Source: UBA11612 sp963976395
GTDB taxonomy: Bacteria; Pseudomonadota; Alphaproteobacteria; Rhodospirillales; Rhodospirillaceae
Direction: 5' to 3'
Length of the DNA: 64,000 bases
Assembly (NCBI GenBank): GCA_963976395.1
Contig: CAXBLG010000001.1
Span: forward strand, 62,001 to 126,000
How positions within the stretch are numbered: position 1 is the stretch's first letter; each line of letters begins with the position of its first letter. Positions 43,771 through 52,111 of the stretch are shown here, one piece after another. The position numbers and the translations under genes were made by a program. Under the pieces are notes generated by a model. The model ran no database searches, was not told where the DNA came from, and was given only the letters and a program-made list of their open reading frames with translations.

Positions 43771-44401
43771 TACCATATCTTACGGCCCGGAGGATTTTCG
43801 TCGGGACACGGCTGTTTCACGTGAAACACTCGAGCGGCTTAAGATTTACGCCGAAACCCTCGTTTCCTGGAATAAGAAGGTTAATCTTGTCGGGCGTTCG
43901 ACCATTGATGACCTGTGGCAACGTCACTTTTTAGACTCCGCCCAACTTTATCCCCTCTTTTCACCTAATTCACAAACCTTGCTGGATCTCGGCTCTGGCG
44001 CGGGATTTCCCGGATTGGTTCTCGCCATTATGGGTTGTCCACAGGTTTATCTAGTGGAATCTGACCGAAAGAAAGCCGCTTTTCTGAGAGAGGCTGCGCG
44101 CGTGACCGGAACCCCAGTCCATATTTTCAGCGTCAGGATTGAAGCCCTGGACCCCTTCCCCGTTGATGTTGTGACGGCGCGCGCCCTGGCTCCCCTTTCC
44201 GACTTGCTCGAGTGGGTGGAGCCCTTTCTTGGCCCAAAGAGCGCTTGCCTCTTTCTAAAGGGCCGAAATGTTGAGGATGAATTGACCGACCTGCGCAAAA
44301 TGTGGGAAACTGAGATAGTCCGGCAGCCTAGTCGTACGGACTCTGAGTCCACAGTGGTATGTATGCGTGGGGTGCGCCGTGTCCGATCCAATCAAACTTG
44401 A
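43763..44401 (+). CDS. rsmG: 16S rRNA (guanine-527-N7)-methyltransferase RsmG
   Basis: RsmG (GidB) methylates G527 of 16S rRNA. The 212-residue protein has VSRETLERLKIYAETLVSWNKKVNLVGRSTIDDLWQRHFLDSAQL, then the SAM-binding DLGSGAGFPGLVLAI (about 72-86), ESDRKKAAFLREA and VVTARALAPLSDLLEWVEPFL. The GTG start lies in parS1 and has no visible ribosome site. The VSRET codons are spelled by parS2, a link seen in many bacteria. Its 3' end overlaps the parA start by 23 bp. Confidence 0.94.
   Translation: MKHTISYGPEDFRRDTAVSRETLERLKIYAETLVSWNKKVNLVGRSTIDDLWQRHFLDSAQLYPLFSPNSQTLLDLGSGAGFPGLVLAIMGCPQVYLVESDRKKAAFLREAARVTGTPVHIFSVRIEALDPFPVDVVTARALAPLSDLLEWVEPFLGPKSACLFLKGRNVEDELTDLRKMWETEIVRQPSRTDSESTVVCMRGVRRVRSNQT
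43813..43828. promoter_or_regulatory. parS site 2 inside rsmG
   Basis: A second exact TGTTTCACGTGAAACA lies 58 bp from the first, within the rsmG coding sequence. Read in the rsmG frame, GTT TCA CGT GAA ACA encodes V-S-R-E-T, so the DNA site and a conserved protein segment are the same bases. Confidence 0.97.
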
Positions 44402-45215
44402 AGCACCGGTCCTCGAAAAAATATCGAGCGGTTCTCGCCCTCGCGTGCTCGCGATCTCAAACCAAAAAGGCGGCGTAGGTAAAACCACAACCGCGGTGAA
44501 CTTGGCTACCGCAATGGCCGCCATAAAAAAACGCGTGCTTGTGATCGATCTTGACCCCCAGGGCAATGCATCGACAAGTCTTGGCATTGATCAGAAGCAT
44601 CGGGAGATTGGTACATACAATCTATTGATGGGCGATGCCGTATTGAGTGAAGCGGTCGTGCCCACGTCGGTGCCGGGCTTAAGTGTTGTCCCTTCAGGAG
44701 TAGAGCTTGCCGGCGCCGAGCTTGAGTTGATTGAAGTTGAAAACCGTCAAGAGTGTTTGAAGAAAGCCATTACTGATAAGGGTGGTGATTGGGATTTTAT
44801 CTTGATCGATTGCCCGCCATCTCTGGGTCTTTTGACTCTCAATGCACTTGTTGCGGCCGACGCGGTTATGGTGCCGCTTCAGGCCGAGTTTCTGGCGCTT
44901 GAGGGTATTAGCCACCTTGTGCGAACCATCGAGCGGGTGAAGAAGTCCTTTAATCCGACCCTTGAGATTCAAGGGATTGTTCTGACCATGGTTGATAAGC
45001 GGAACAACTTATCGGAAATGGTTGAGAGTGATGTCCGCGAATTTTTTGGCGGCAAGGTTTACACCACCACAATTCCCCGCAATGTGCGTATCTCGGAAGC
45101 CCCGTCCCATGGCAAGCCCGTGCTTTTGTATGATTTCAACTCCAAAGGCGCACGCGCGTATCTGGATCTCGCGGGCGAAGTCCTGAAGCGTGAACAAGGC
45201 GCTGCCGCTGCATGA
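44379..45215 (+). CDS. parA: Chromosome partitioning ATPase ParA
   Basis: ParA forms an ATP-dependent gradient that moves ParB-parS complexes and newly replicated origins. The 278-residue protein has the deviant Walker A ISNQKGGVGKTTTAVNLA, the A' motif VIDLDPQGNAS, Walker B FILIDCPPSLGLLTLNAL and PLQAEFLALEGI, all of chromosomal ParA/Soj type. GTG at 44379 is preferred; a GTG at 44367 is in frame. It overlaps rsmG by 23 bp and parB by 4 bp. Confidence 0.97.
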   Translation: MSDPIKLEAPVLEKISSGSRPRVLAISNQKGGVGKTTTAVNLATAMAAIKKRVLVIDLDPQGNASTSLGIDQKHREIGTYNLLMGDAVLSEAVVPTSVPGLSVVPSGVELAGAELELIEVENRQECLKKAITDKGGDWDFILIDCPPSLGLLTLNALVAADAVMVPLQAEFLALEGISHLVRTIERVKKSFNPTLEIQGIVLTMVDKRNNLSEMVESDVREFFGGKVYTTTIPRNVRISEAPSHGKPVLLYDFNSKGARAYLDLAGEVLKREQGAAAA

Positions 45216-46192
45216 GCGCCGATACACCCAAGCGGAAAAACCTCGGCCGAGGGCTGAACGCCCTTTTCGGGGAACAAGACGATGCTCCAGCGACCTTGGT
45301 TGAATCTCCCTCCACTCCAATTGTGAATGCTGCACCGCAGGCGGCCAACGCTCCAGTGACCCGCCTGCCGTTAGATCTATTGGCACCCTCGCCGTTTCAG
45401 CCGCGCCGGTATTTTGAACCAATAGCTCTTGCGGAATTGTCATCGTCCATTGCCGAGAAAGGTGTTTTGCAGCCTCTCCTTGTGCGGCCGGATCCCAACA
45501 AACCCGGGCATTACGAAATCATCGCCGGTGAGCGGCGCTGGCGGGCATCCCAACAAGCGCAGGTTCATGAAGTCCCGGTGCATGTCACTGATCTTTCAGA
45601 CGCCGAAGTCTTAGAAGTTGCTCTGATTGAAAATCTTCAGCGGCAAGATCTTTCTCCCGTTGAAGAAGCGCGCGGATATCGCAAGCTGCTGAATGAATTT
45701 GGACATACCCAAGAGCGGGTCGCCGAAGTCGTCGGCAAGAGCCGCACTCATGTTGCCAACCTCGTTCGGCTCCTGTCCTTGCCGGAGTCCGTTCAAAGTC
45801 TTCTAGATACCGGCGAGATTACCATCGGCCAGGCTCGGCCTCTTATTGGCCTTGAGGGCGCGGAAGCTCTCGCACGCAAAATCGTTAAGGGTGGTCTTAG
45901 TGCCCGGCAGGTTGAGCGCATGGCAAAAGGATACGGAACGAAGCGTCAGACGACCGAGCATCCGAAAGACGCAGACACTGCTGCGTTGGAACAAAATCTT
46001 GAGCAAGCCACTGGCTATACAGTGAAAATCAGCTTCGACGGCAAGGGCGGCGCCGTAACCGTTGCTTATGGAAGCCTTGAGCAGTTGGACGACATCGTGC
46101 GCCGTCTATCCAGTGGCGGGCGCCTCAAACCCAAGATACCCGACCCTGATGTTGAGGATGACGAGGCCGGACAACAAGAGATAGAACGCTAA
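45212..46192 (+). CDS. parB: Chromosome partitioning protein ParB
   Basis: ParB binds parS, spreads as a CTP-dependent clamp and engages ParA. The 326-residue protein has the N-terminal ParA-interacting segment RKNLGRGLNALFGEQDD, the CTP-binding core (QPLLVRPDPNKPGHYEIIAGERRWRASQQA and ALIENLQRQDLSPVEEARGY), the helix-turn-helix HTQERVAEVVGKSRTHVANLVRLLSLP, and a C-terminal dimerisation domain. The ATG overlaps the parA stop. An AT-rich perfect inverted repeat begins at its stop codon. Confidence 0.97.
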   Translation: MSADTPKRKNLGRGLNALFGEQDDAPATLVESPSTPIVNAAPQAANAPVTRLPLDLLAPSPFQPRRYFEPIALAELSSSIAEKGVLQPLLVRPDPNKPGHYEIIAGERRWRASQQAQVHEVPVHVTDLSDAEVLEVALIENLQRQDLSPVEEARGYRKLLNEFGHTQERVAEVVGKSRTHVANLVRLLSLPESVQSLLDTGEITIGQARPLIGLEGAEALARKIVKGGLSARQVERMAKGYGTKRQTTEHPKDADTAALEQNLEQATGYTVKISFDGKGGAVTVAYGSLEQLDDIVRRLSSGGRLKPKIPDPDVEDDEAGQQEIER

Positions 46193-46225
46193 ATATACTA
46201 ATAATATCAATCAGTTAGTATATTT
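46191..46225. repeat. Perfect 11-bp AT-rich inverted repeat after parB
   Basis: AAATATACTAA (46191-46201) and TTAGTATATTT (46215-46225) are exact complements separated by 13 bp. The left arm overlaps the parB stop codon. With only two GC pairs in the stem it is a weak terminator candidate; a protein-binding operator is an alternative. Confidence 0.6.
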
Positions 46226-46264
46226 GTTGGGGCATCTCTTTCTTTTCCGGATTTATCTCCTCTC

Positions 46265-46873
46265 ATGCTCACTCCCGTCTCATTCTACTTTTTGCGTCAC
46301 GGTGAAACCGACTGGAACGCCCGCGGTATTATGCAGGGACAGACCGACGTCCCGCTCAGTGCAGTTGGTCTCAGGCAAGCTGAAGCGATTGCCAAAACGG
46401 TTGAGACTCTTCCTATCGCCACAGTCTGCTGTAGTTCGCTTGGGCGTGCCCGGCATACGGCCGAGATTGCATCAGCCGGTCTTCGTCTTCCGCTCATCGC
46501 TATCGATGATCTGAAGGAATGCCGATTTGGAATTTATGAAGGAAAATCCAGCGCTGGCCCCTGGCGTGAGGATTGGATTCAAGGGGGACTTCTCCCCGGC
46601 GGTGAAAACCACAACGAGTATGTGACCCGTGCTTTACGCGGATTAAATACCGCGTTGATGAATCCGGGTCCGGTCCTTGTTGTTGCTCACGGTGGAACAT
46701 TCTGGGCGATACAGCGGTTCGCCCTCGCAAATCGTCCTGTACGCGTTCCAAATTGTGTTTTGTTCAAACTCGACCCGCCCCGTTTTGAAACAACATCTTG
46801 GACGGTTACCGAACTTGCCGCACCCGAAGGATTGTCTTTGGCGATTGGCGAAGACACAGCTGCGCAAAAATAA
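46265..46873 (+). CDS. Histidine phosphatase-family protein (phosphoglycerate mutase-like)
   Basis: A 202-residue cytoplasmic protein of the histidine phosphatase superfamily. The phosphoacceptor is in FYFLRHGETDWNARGIMQGQTDVPLS (RHG at about 12-14); SSLGRARHTAEIA and ECRFGIYEGKS follow, and the second catalytic His is in VLVVAHGGTFWAIQRF. Members include phosphoglycerate mutases, CobC and broad-specificity phosphatases. Nothing in the context fixes the substrate. It lies 72 bp after parB on the same strand and converges on holA. Confidence 0.88.
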   Translation: MLTPVSFYFLRHGETDWNARGIMQGQTDVPLSAVGLRQAEAIAKTVETLPIATVCCSSLGRARHTAEIASAGLRLPLIAIDDLKECRFGIYEGKSSAGPWREDWIQGGLLPGGENHNEYVTRALRGLNTALMNPGPVLVVAHGGTFWAIQRFALANRPVRVPNCVLFKLDPPRFETTSWTVTELAAPEGLSLAIGEDTAAQK

Positions 46874-46875
46874 AT

Positions 46876-47922
46876 TCAGCGCCGCGCTGTGCTGCGTCCG
46901 ACATGGGCAAGTTGTATCAAGGCTCGCTCTACAACAGCCTCCGTCGGCATATCCGTGGATTTTGCCGCGAGTTCTGCGTCCATAAGAATTTCAAGTCCGC
47001 GCGCAAGTAAATTTTCGGACCATCTGTTTGCTTGAGTTTGAAACCGTCTTTTATGTTTAAAAAACACCGGTGGCCGTAAGCTGCTTGCGGCTTGCTCCAT
47101 GCTCTTGCCGTCGCTTAACCGGCCGCGCGTTTCGTGCAAGCGCATGAAGTGGCGAGAAACAGCGGTCAGGGCACTTATTGGTGAGACCGCTTCCGCCATC
47201 ATTCGACCGTAGACGCGCTGCACAGTTGCGTGATCGCCGTCACCGACAGCAAAAGTTAAATCATCGAGTCCCATCGCAGCGTTATCGCCGATGCAGGCCA
47301 GAACGTCGCCTTCGGTAATGGCGATGTTTGAGGCGGCGGCCTCCGCTCCCATGTAGACCACAAGCTTTTCTATTTCACGCCGGCTTTGCGCTCGGTCCCC
47401 GCCAAGATGATTGGTCAGCCACCCTAGAGCGTCGGATGTGATCTGCAATCCTTCCTTTTTCAAACTTGAGCGGATGACGCCTTCGAGCGACTGTGCTTCA
47501 TCGGCATAGCAAGCAAGAGCTGCCGCCTCGTCCGCTTTTTCAAAGAGCGCGCGCAGTTTTGATCGCGGCCCTAAGTCTCCGCTGGCCACGAGTATGAGAG
47601 CATCACCCATAGGGTCATCGAGAAATTTAGAGAAATGATTTGCAGTGGTATCGGTTACATCTCTGATGCGCACCACGCGACGCCCGCCGGTTAGCGCAAG
47701 CGCTGCAGCCTCGTCGCCGAGGCGCGCCGGATCATCGCGCAACTGATCGCCTGAAAATTCACTAACACGAAATGGATCATCTACCGACTGCGCGACGGCG
47801 CGCGTCAGCGTGTTCAAGCGCTCGCGTACCAAGCCGGTATCAGGACCGTAAATCAAAACGGCGCGTATGCCGGTATCGGGATTTGCGGAAAAAGCATCGG
47901 CACGACCGGGCGGGATTTTCAT
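46876..47922 (-). CDS. holA: DNA polymerase III delta subunit
   Basis: HolA is the clamp-loader wrench that opens the beta clamp. The 348-residue protein has the family opening (ALIYGPDTGLVRERLNTLTRAV), then DPFRVSEFSGDQLRDDPARLGDEAAALALTGGRRVVRIRDVT, LLSxSG-type strand ALILVASGDLGPRSKLRALFEK and the helical collar domain. The match is to the overall HolA pattern, with normal length. It lies 21 bp after lptE in the DUF3576-leuS-lptE-holA series. Confidence 0.92.
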   Translation of the reverse strand: MKIPPGRADAFSANPDTGIRAVLIYGPDTGLVRERLNTLTRAVAQSVDDPFRVSEFSGDQLRDDPARLGDEAAALALTGGRRVVRIRDVTDTTANHFSKFLDDPMGDALILVASGDLGPRSKLRALFEKADEAAALACYADEAQSLEGVIRSSLKKEGLQITSDALGWLTNHLGGDRAQSRREIEKLVVYMGAEAAASNIAITEGDVLACIGDNAAMGLDDLTFAVGDGDHATVQRVYGRMMAEAVSPISALTAVSRHFMRLHETRGRLSDGKSMEQAASSLRPPVFFKHKRRFQTQANRWSENLLARGLEILMDAELAAKSTDMPTEAVVERALIQLAHVGRSTARR

Positions 47923-47943
47923 AAAATCCGTACCGCCATTAGC

Positions 47944-48507
47944 TTAGTTTCTATCCGCAGCGACATTCTGCGGGCTGAGCCGGTCATGAAAATATATGGC
48001 AAGACGCGTTTTGATTTGCTCGCCGACTTGGCGCACCGCGCGGTCCTCGGCATTTGCTTGCGAGGCAACAGTGGCATACTGATCATCAAGAATGTTGTAG
48101 CTGACGATTGATTGAACCTGCTCGCTGAAAATACGTTGTCCGTTTTCGCGTAAAAAAAAGCGCGCGGTGAGAATAAAATTCGCTCGCGAGCTGGTCGCAT
48201 CCTTGCGAATACCGAGCTCGTCAATATGCTCAGTCAGTGCGATCTCCAGGTCATAAGCAGACCCTGTAGCGCTTCCTCTGGGCTGAAGCTGTTCTCCAAG
48301 CACTTGGCGCAGTTTCATACCGCGCCGGTCAGGCAGTGGAAGAACGGATACGGCCGCGAGCGCTTGCGTGACCTGCGGTGATAAGGTCGGGCCGCTTGTT
48401 CCGTACAGGGGCCGGAATCCGCAGCCGCTTATGACAAGCGCCGCACACAGCACAAAAGCGGCGCTGGCCGAGAAGCGAGGTGAAAGAGATGTGCGGCGTT
48501 TCATCAT
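47944..48507 (-). CDS. lptE: LPS-assembly lipoprotein LptE
   Basis: LptE is the lipoprotein plug of the LptD outer-membrane translocon for lipopolysaccharide. The 187-residue precursor has a lipoprotein signal (FSASAAFVLCAALVISGCGFRPLYG) with lipidated C29, followed by the GFRPLYG hallmark, and ISFDR-type tails replaced by RLAIYFHDRLSPQN at the end. The start is one of three consecutive start codons (GTG-ATG-ATG); the first ATG is chosen. Placement between leuS and holA is standard for this family. Confidence 0.92.
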   Translation of the reverse strand: MMKRRTSLSPRFSASAAFVLCAALVISGCGFRPLYGTSGPTLSPQVTQALAAVSVLPLPDRRGMKLRQVLGEQLQPRGSATGSAYDLEIALTEHIDELGIRKDATSSRANFILTARFFLRENGQRIFSEQVQSIVSYNILDDQYATVASQANAEDRAVRQVGEQIKTRLAIYFHDRLSPQNVAADRN

Positions 48508-48530
48508 CACACTGTCACGAATACCACGTT

Positions 48531-51128
48531 CTACGCGGCAACGATATTCACGATCTTCTTGGGCACGACGATCACCTTACGCGGCGCCTGTCCGGCCAGT
48601 TGCTTCTGTACGGCGGGAAGCGCTAACGCAGCGATCTCGCATGCGCTCTTATCGGCATCCGTCGCCATGGTAATTGTCCCGCGCAGCTTTCCATTCACTT
48701 GGACTGCGAGGGTGAACGTATTTTCTTCAAGCAGTGCAGGGTTAAACGTCGGCCACGGCGCTTTCGCAAGAATGGTTGTTTGCCCAAGACTCTGCCAGAT
48801 CTCCTCGGCCAAATGCGGCATCAACGGATTGATAAGTTGTGCAACACTCAAAACTCCAAAACGGTATACCGCATCGGCACCGTCCAATTTCCGGTCCAGT
48901 GTAGCGATCGCATTGGTCAGTTCACGAATGCGCGCGACTGCGGAATTGAATCGGAATTTTTCGATATCATCTCCAACCGTTGCAATGGCTCTGTGAATTT
49001 GGCGCTCAACGGTTAAGACGGCCGTATCCGATTTATCGGGCACCGGTCCATCGGGAATGTTCAGGGCCTCGGTCGCCAATCGCCACAGACGGTTTAAAAA
49101 TCTCCATGCGCCTTCTATACCGGACTCAGTCCATTCCAAGTCTCGCTCCGGCGGAGAGTCGGACAGCATGAACAAGCGCGCCGCATCGGCGCCGTATGTT
49201 TCGATGATGCGGTGTGGATCAACCGTGTTCTTCTTCGACTTCGACATTTTCTCGGACCGGCCGACGTTCACCGGTGCGTTGTCGGATACGCGCAACGCGT
49301 TCTCGCCATCGCGGCGTACATCGCCGGGCTCAACCCAAGCGCCGTCATTGGTGCGGTAAGTTTCGTGACACACCATGCCCTGGGTGAACATGCCGTCGAA
49401 AGGCTCTTTGAGATCGATGTACCCGCAATCAGATAACGCTCGCATGAAGAAACGCGAGTACAGCAGATGCAAAATCGCGTGTTCAACACCACCGATATAT
49501 TGATCAACCGGCAGCCACTTCATGGCTTCGTCTTTATCGAAGGCACGCTCATCTAAGTGCGGTGAACAAAAGCGCGCGAAGTACCACGATGATTCAAAAA
49601 AAGTATCGAAGGTGTCGGTTTCGCGTAGTCCGTCTTTTCCGCACGAAGGGCACTTCACGTTGCGCCACGTGGGATGGCGCGCAAGCGGATTGCCCGGTTT
49701 GTCGAAGGTCACGTCCTCGGGCAGCGTAACAGGCAAGTCTGTATCGGGAACTGCAACCGGACCGCAAGACTCGCAATGAATCATCGGGATCGGACAACCC
49801 CAATAGCGCTGGCGTGAAACACCCCAGTCGCGCAAACGAAACTGTACAGTGCCTTTGCCGTTACCGAGGCCTTCTAACTTTTCAATGGCCGCTCGTTTTG
49901 CTTCGTCAACGCGCAGGCCATTTAAGAATTCAGAATTGATGGCAACGCCATCGCCGGTAAAGGCTTCGTTGTTTGATTCGATGTTCTTGGAAAAAACATC
50001 AGGATCTTCATCAGCAGGTGCGACCACACACCTCACCGGCAAATCGTATTTGCGGGCAAAATCTATGTCGCGTTGATCATGCGCCGGACATCCGAAAATT
50101 GCTCCGGTGCCGTAATCCATGAGTACGAAGTTAGCGACATAGACCGGCACCAGCCAATCCGGCTTGAAGGGGTGGCGCGCTTTCAGCCCGGTGTCGTAAC
50201 CTTTCTTCTCCGCGGTTTCGACAGCCGCGGTTGACGTTCCGGCGCGGGAGCATTCAGCAACGAAATCGGCAAGGCCCGTATCGTTTTGCGCGAGCTCGGC
50301 GGCCAAAGGATGATGCGCCGAAATCGCGCAGAACGAGGCGCCGAACAATGTATCGGGACGGGTTGTATAAACTTCCAGCGGTTCGGCACGGTCTGTGCCG
50401 TTCGCATCCACCAGCGGCCAGAATATGCGCGCACCTTCAGAGCGGCCGATCCAGTTTCGCTGCATCAGCCGCACCTTGTCGGGCCAGCGATCAAGAGTAT
50501 CGATGCCCGTTAGCAGGTCATCGGCGTAGTGGGTAATTTTAAGAAACCATTGATTCAGCTTGCGCTGTTCAACGTCCGCACCCGAGCGCCATCCCTTGCC
50601 GTCGATCACCTGTTCGTTGGCAAGAACTGTGTGCTCGACTGGATCCCAGTTCACCCAGGATTCTTTGCGGTAGGCGAGGCCCGCCTTGACCAAATCAAGG
50701 AACATTTTTTGTTCGTGCTTGTAGTACTCGGGGTCGCAGCTGGCGATCTCGCGGCTCCAGTCTAAGGACAGACCGAGGGGCTTAAACTGATCGCGCATGA
50801 CATCAATATTTTGCCGCGTCCACGCGCCGGGATGTACACCGCGCTCTAAGGCGGCATTTTCAGCAGGCAGTCCAAAAGCATCCCAGCCCATGGGATGCAA
50901 AACATTGAAACCTTTTGCTTTCTTGTACCTAGCGACAACATCGCCGAGGGTGTAGTTGCGCACATGCCCCATGTGCAGACGCCCCGATGGATAGGGAAAC
51001 ATCTCAAGCACATAATATTTTGGCTTCGCTGAATTAGCTTCGGTCTTAAAGCACGCTTGCTCGGCCCACGTGTTTTGCCACTTGGCTTCCGTCTCGCGGA
51101 AATTATAGCGTTCTTCCTGCAATGCCAT
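48531..51128 (-). CDS. leuS: Leucyl-tRNA synthetase
   Basis: LeuS charges tRNA-Leu. The 865-residue class I synthetase has the HIGH-type motif in PYPSGRLHMGHVRNYTLGD (about 40-58), the CP1 editing domain with the VYTTRPDTLFGASF threonine-rich site, WGVSRQRYWGCPIPMIHCE, a zinc-like insert, and KMSKSKKNTVDP as the second catalytic signature. The ATG at 51128 (MALQEERYNFRETEAKWQ) is preferred; an upstream frame to 51179 has no family resemblance. Confidence 0.98.
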   Translation of the reverse strand: MALQEERYNFRETEAKWQNTWAEQACFKTEANSAKPKYYVLEMFPYPSGRLHMGHVRNYTLGDVVARYKKAKGFNVLHPMGWDAFGLPAENAALERGVHPGAWTRQNIDVMRDQFKPLGLSLDWSREIASCDPEYYKHEQKMFLDLVKAGLAYRKESWVNWDPVEHTVLANEQVIDGKGWRSGADVEQRKLNQWFLKITHYADDLLTGIDTLDRWPDKVRLMQRNWIGRSEGARIFWPLVDANGTDRAEPLEVYTTRPDTLFGASFCAISAHHPLAAELAQNDTGLADFVAECSRAGTSTAAVETAEKKGYDTGLKARHPFKPDWLVPVYVANFVLMDYGTGAIFGCPAHDQRDIDFARKYDLPVRCVVAPADEDPDVFSKNIESNNEAFTGDGVAINSEFLNGLRVDEAKRAAIEKLEGLGNGKGTVQFRLRDWGVSRQRYWGCPIPMIHCESCGPVAVPDTDLPVTLPEDVTFDKPGNPLARHPTWRNVKCPSCGKDGLRETDTFDTFFESSWYFARFCSPHLDERAFDKDEAMKWLPVDQYIGGVEHAILHLLYSRFFMRALSDCGYIDLKEPFDGMFTQGMVCHETYRTNDGAWVEPGDVRRDGENALRVSDNAPVNVGRSEKMSKSKKNTVDPHRIIETYGADAARLFMLSDSPPERDLEWTESGIEGAWRFLNRLWRLATEALNIPDGPVPDKSDTAVLTVERQIHRAIATVGDDIEKFRFNSAVARIRELTNAIATLDRKLDGADAVYRFGVLSVAQLINPLMPHLAEEIWQSLGQTTILAKAPWPTFNPALLEENTFTLAVQVNGKLRGTITMATDADKSACEIAALALPAVQKQLAGQAPRKVIVVPKKIVNIVAA

Positions 51129-51223
51129 CGTCAGTCTTATCGGTCTTGGGCCACGCGAGTGTGCATTGTGCGGCCCCATATGTTTGAAATGTCATCGGCA
51201 GTAATGCGCCGATGTGGTTGTCG

Positions 51224-51760
51224 CTAATCAATCTCTGCTATGGCTCGCAGACGAAGGTCGCGGGCGCGGCTAAGAATAGCGTTTTCGAATTCGGTGGGTA
51301 CTTCAACGCCGACGGCCGCATCTTGCCACCCGCGGGCACCGTCGTGGGCCTGGCGGAAAACGGAAACGCGCACGCCGTCCGCTCGTAAGGTACGGCCTAA
51401 AATGTAAATATTAACTTTGAAACGCTCTTCCGGCGTTTCCGGTGGGGCATACCAATCCGTGATGATCACGCCGCCGAACGGATCGACCGAAGCGAGCGGC
51501 ATGAACGCGATGGTGTCGAGGGACGCCCGCCACAAGAAGGCGTTCACGGCTACGGCACCCTGGGTTCCGTCTCGTTTATCGTCGCCAAACAGCTCTAGGC
51601 CCAGACCCCCTTCACTGAAAATGGAATCGCGGCTGTCTGCACTGTCCCGATCTGGAGCAGGCTGGTAGGTGTCGTTAGAACTGCACCCGGCGATAGCCAG
51701 CAGCGCAAGGGCCGCCACCGCCCAAGCTTTTACGCCCAAAATTCTCTGGCTGCCGTCCAT
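51224..51760 (-). CDS. DUF3576-family lipoprotein
   Basis: A 178-residue lipoprotein: signal KAWAVAALALLAIAGCSS with lipidated C26, then an acidic linker and a DUF3576-type domain, GGLGLELFGDDKRDGTQGAVAVNAFLWRASLDTIAFMPLASVDPFGGVIITDWY...FKVNIYILGRTLRADGVRVSVFRQ. The family is common in alphaproteobacteria immediately upstream of leuS; its position with lptE hints at an envelope role, which is inference. The ATG at 51760 has AAGGAG 7 nt upstream; another ATG at 51766 is too close to it. Confidence 0.9.
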   Translation of the reverse strand: MDGSQRILGVKAWAVAALALLAIAGCSSNDTYQPAPDRDSADSRDSIFSEGGLGLELFGDDKRDGTQGAVAVNAFLWRASLDTIAFMPLASVDPFGGVIITDWYAPPETPEERFKVNIYILGRTLRADGVRVSVFRQAHDGARGWQDAAVGVEVPTEFENAILSRARDLRLRAIAEID

Positions 51761-51962
51761 ATGCATGCTCCTTCACGTTTCCAGTAATTCTCCGCATCCG
51801 CTGGACGGTGTGCGGGCTTTGATGATCAAGGGGCCGTTTATAACCAACCTCTGCGCTGTTGCGAAGGGCTGGCGATCTTTTCATTAAAGAGCACAATTAT
51901 TGCTTTTTCGAAGGTTAGGGTTCCGAACTGGCACAGACCCTCTCCCCTGAGCCTTCATAAAA
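51761..51962. other. Divergent intergenic region before the PHO box
   Basis: Together with the PHO box and the porin leader this makes a 351-bp gap between DUF3576 and the porin. Apart from the PHO box I see no ORF of interest here; the DUF3576 promoter must lie in this part. Confidence 0.4.
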
Positions 51963-51980
51963 CTGTCAATAATCTGTCAC
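51963..51980 (+). promoter_or_regulatory. PHO box (PhoB-binding site)
   Basis: CTGTCAATAATCTGTCAC holds two CTGTCA direct repeats 11 bp apart with an AT-rich spacer, the textbook PhoB site. It replaces the -35 element; a possible -10 (TACACC or TAAATT) lies 10-25 bp downstream. It is 132 bp upstream of the phosphate-selective-type porin ATG. Confidence 0.88.
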
Positions 51981-52111
51981 AAAACCAAACGTACACCCTT
52001 CGTAAATTCGCGCCGCACAACGGGGACGGTATAGATCCCTGCAAATAAGCGGCTCACAGCGGTGCTGTGGGATAAAAAGCTATAAAAAACAACGGTTTTA
52101 AGGAATATCCG

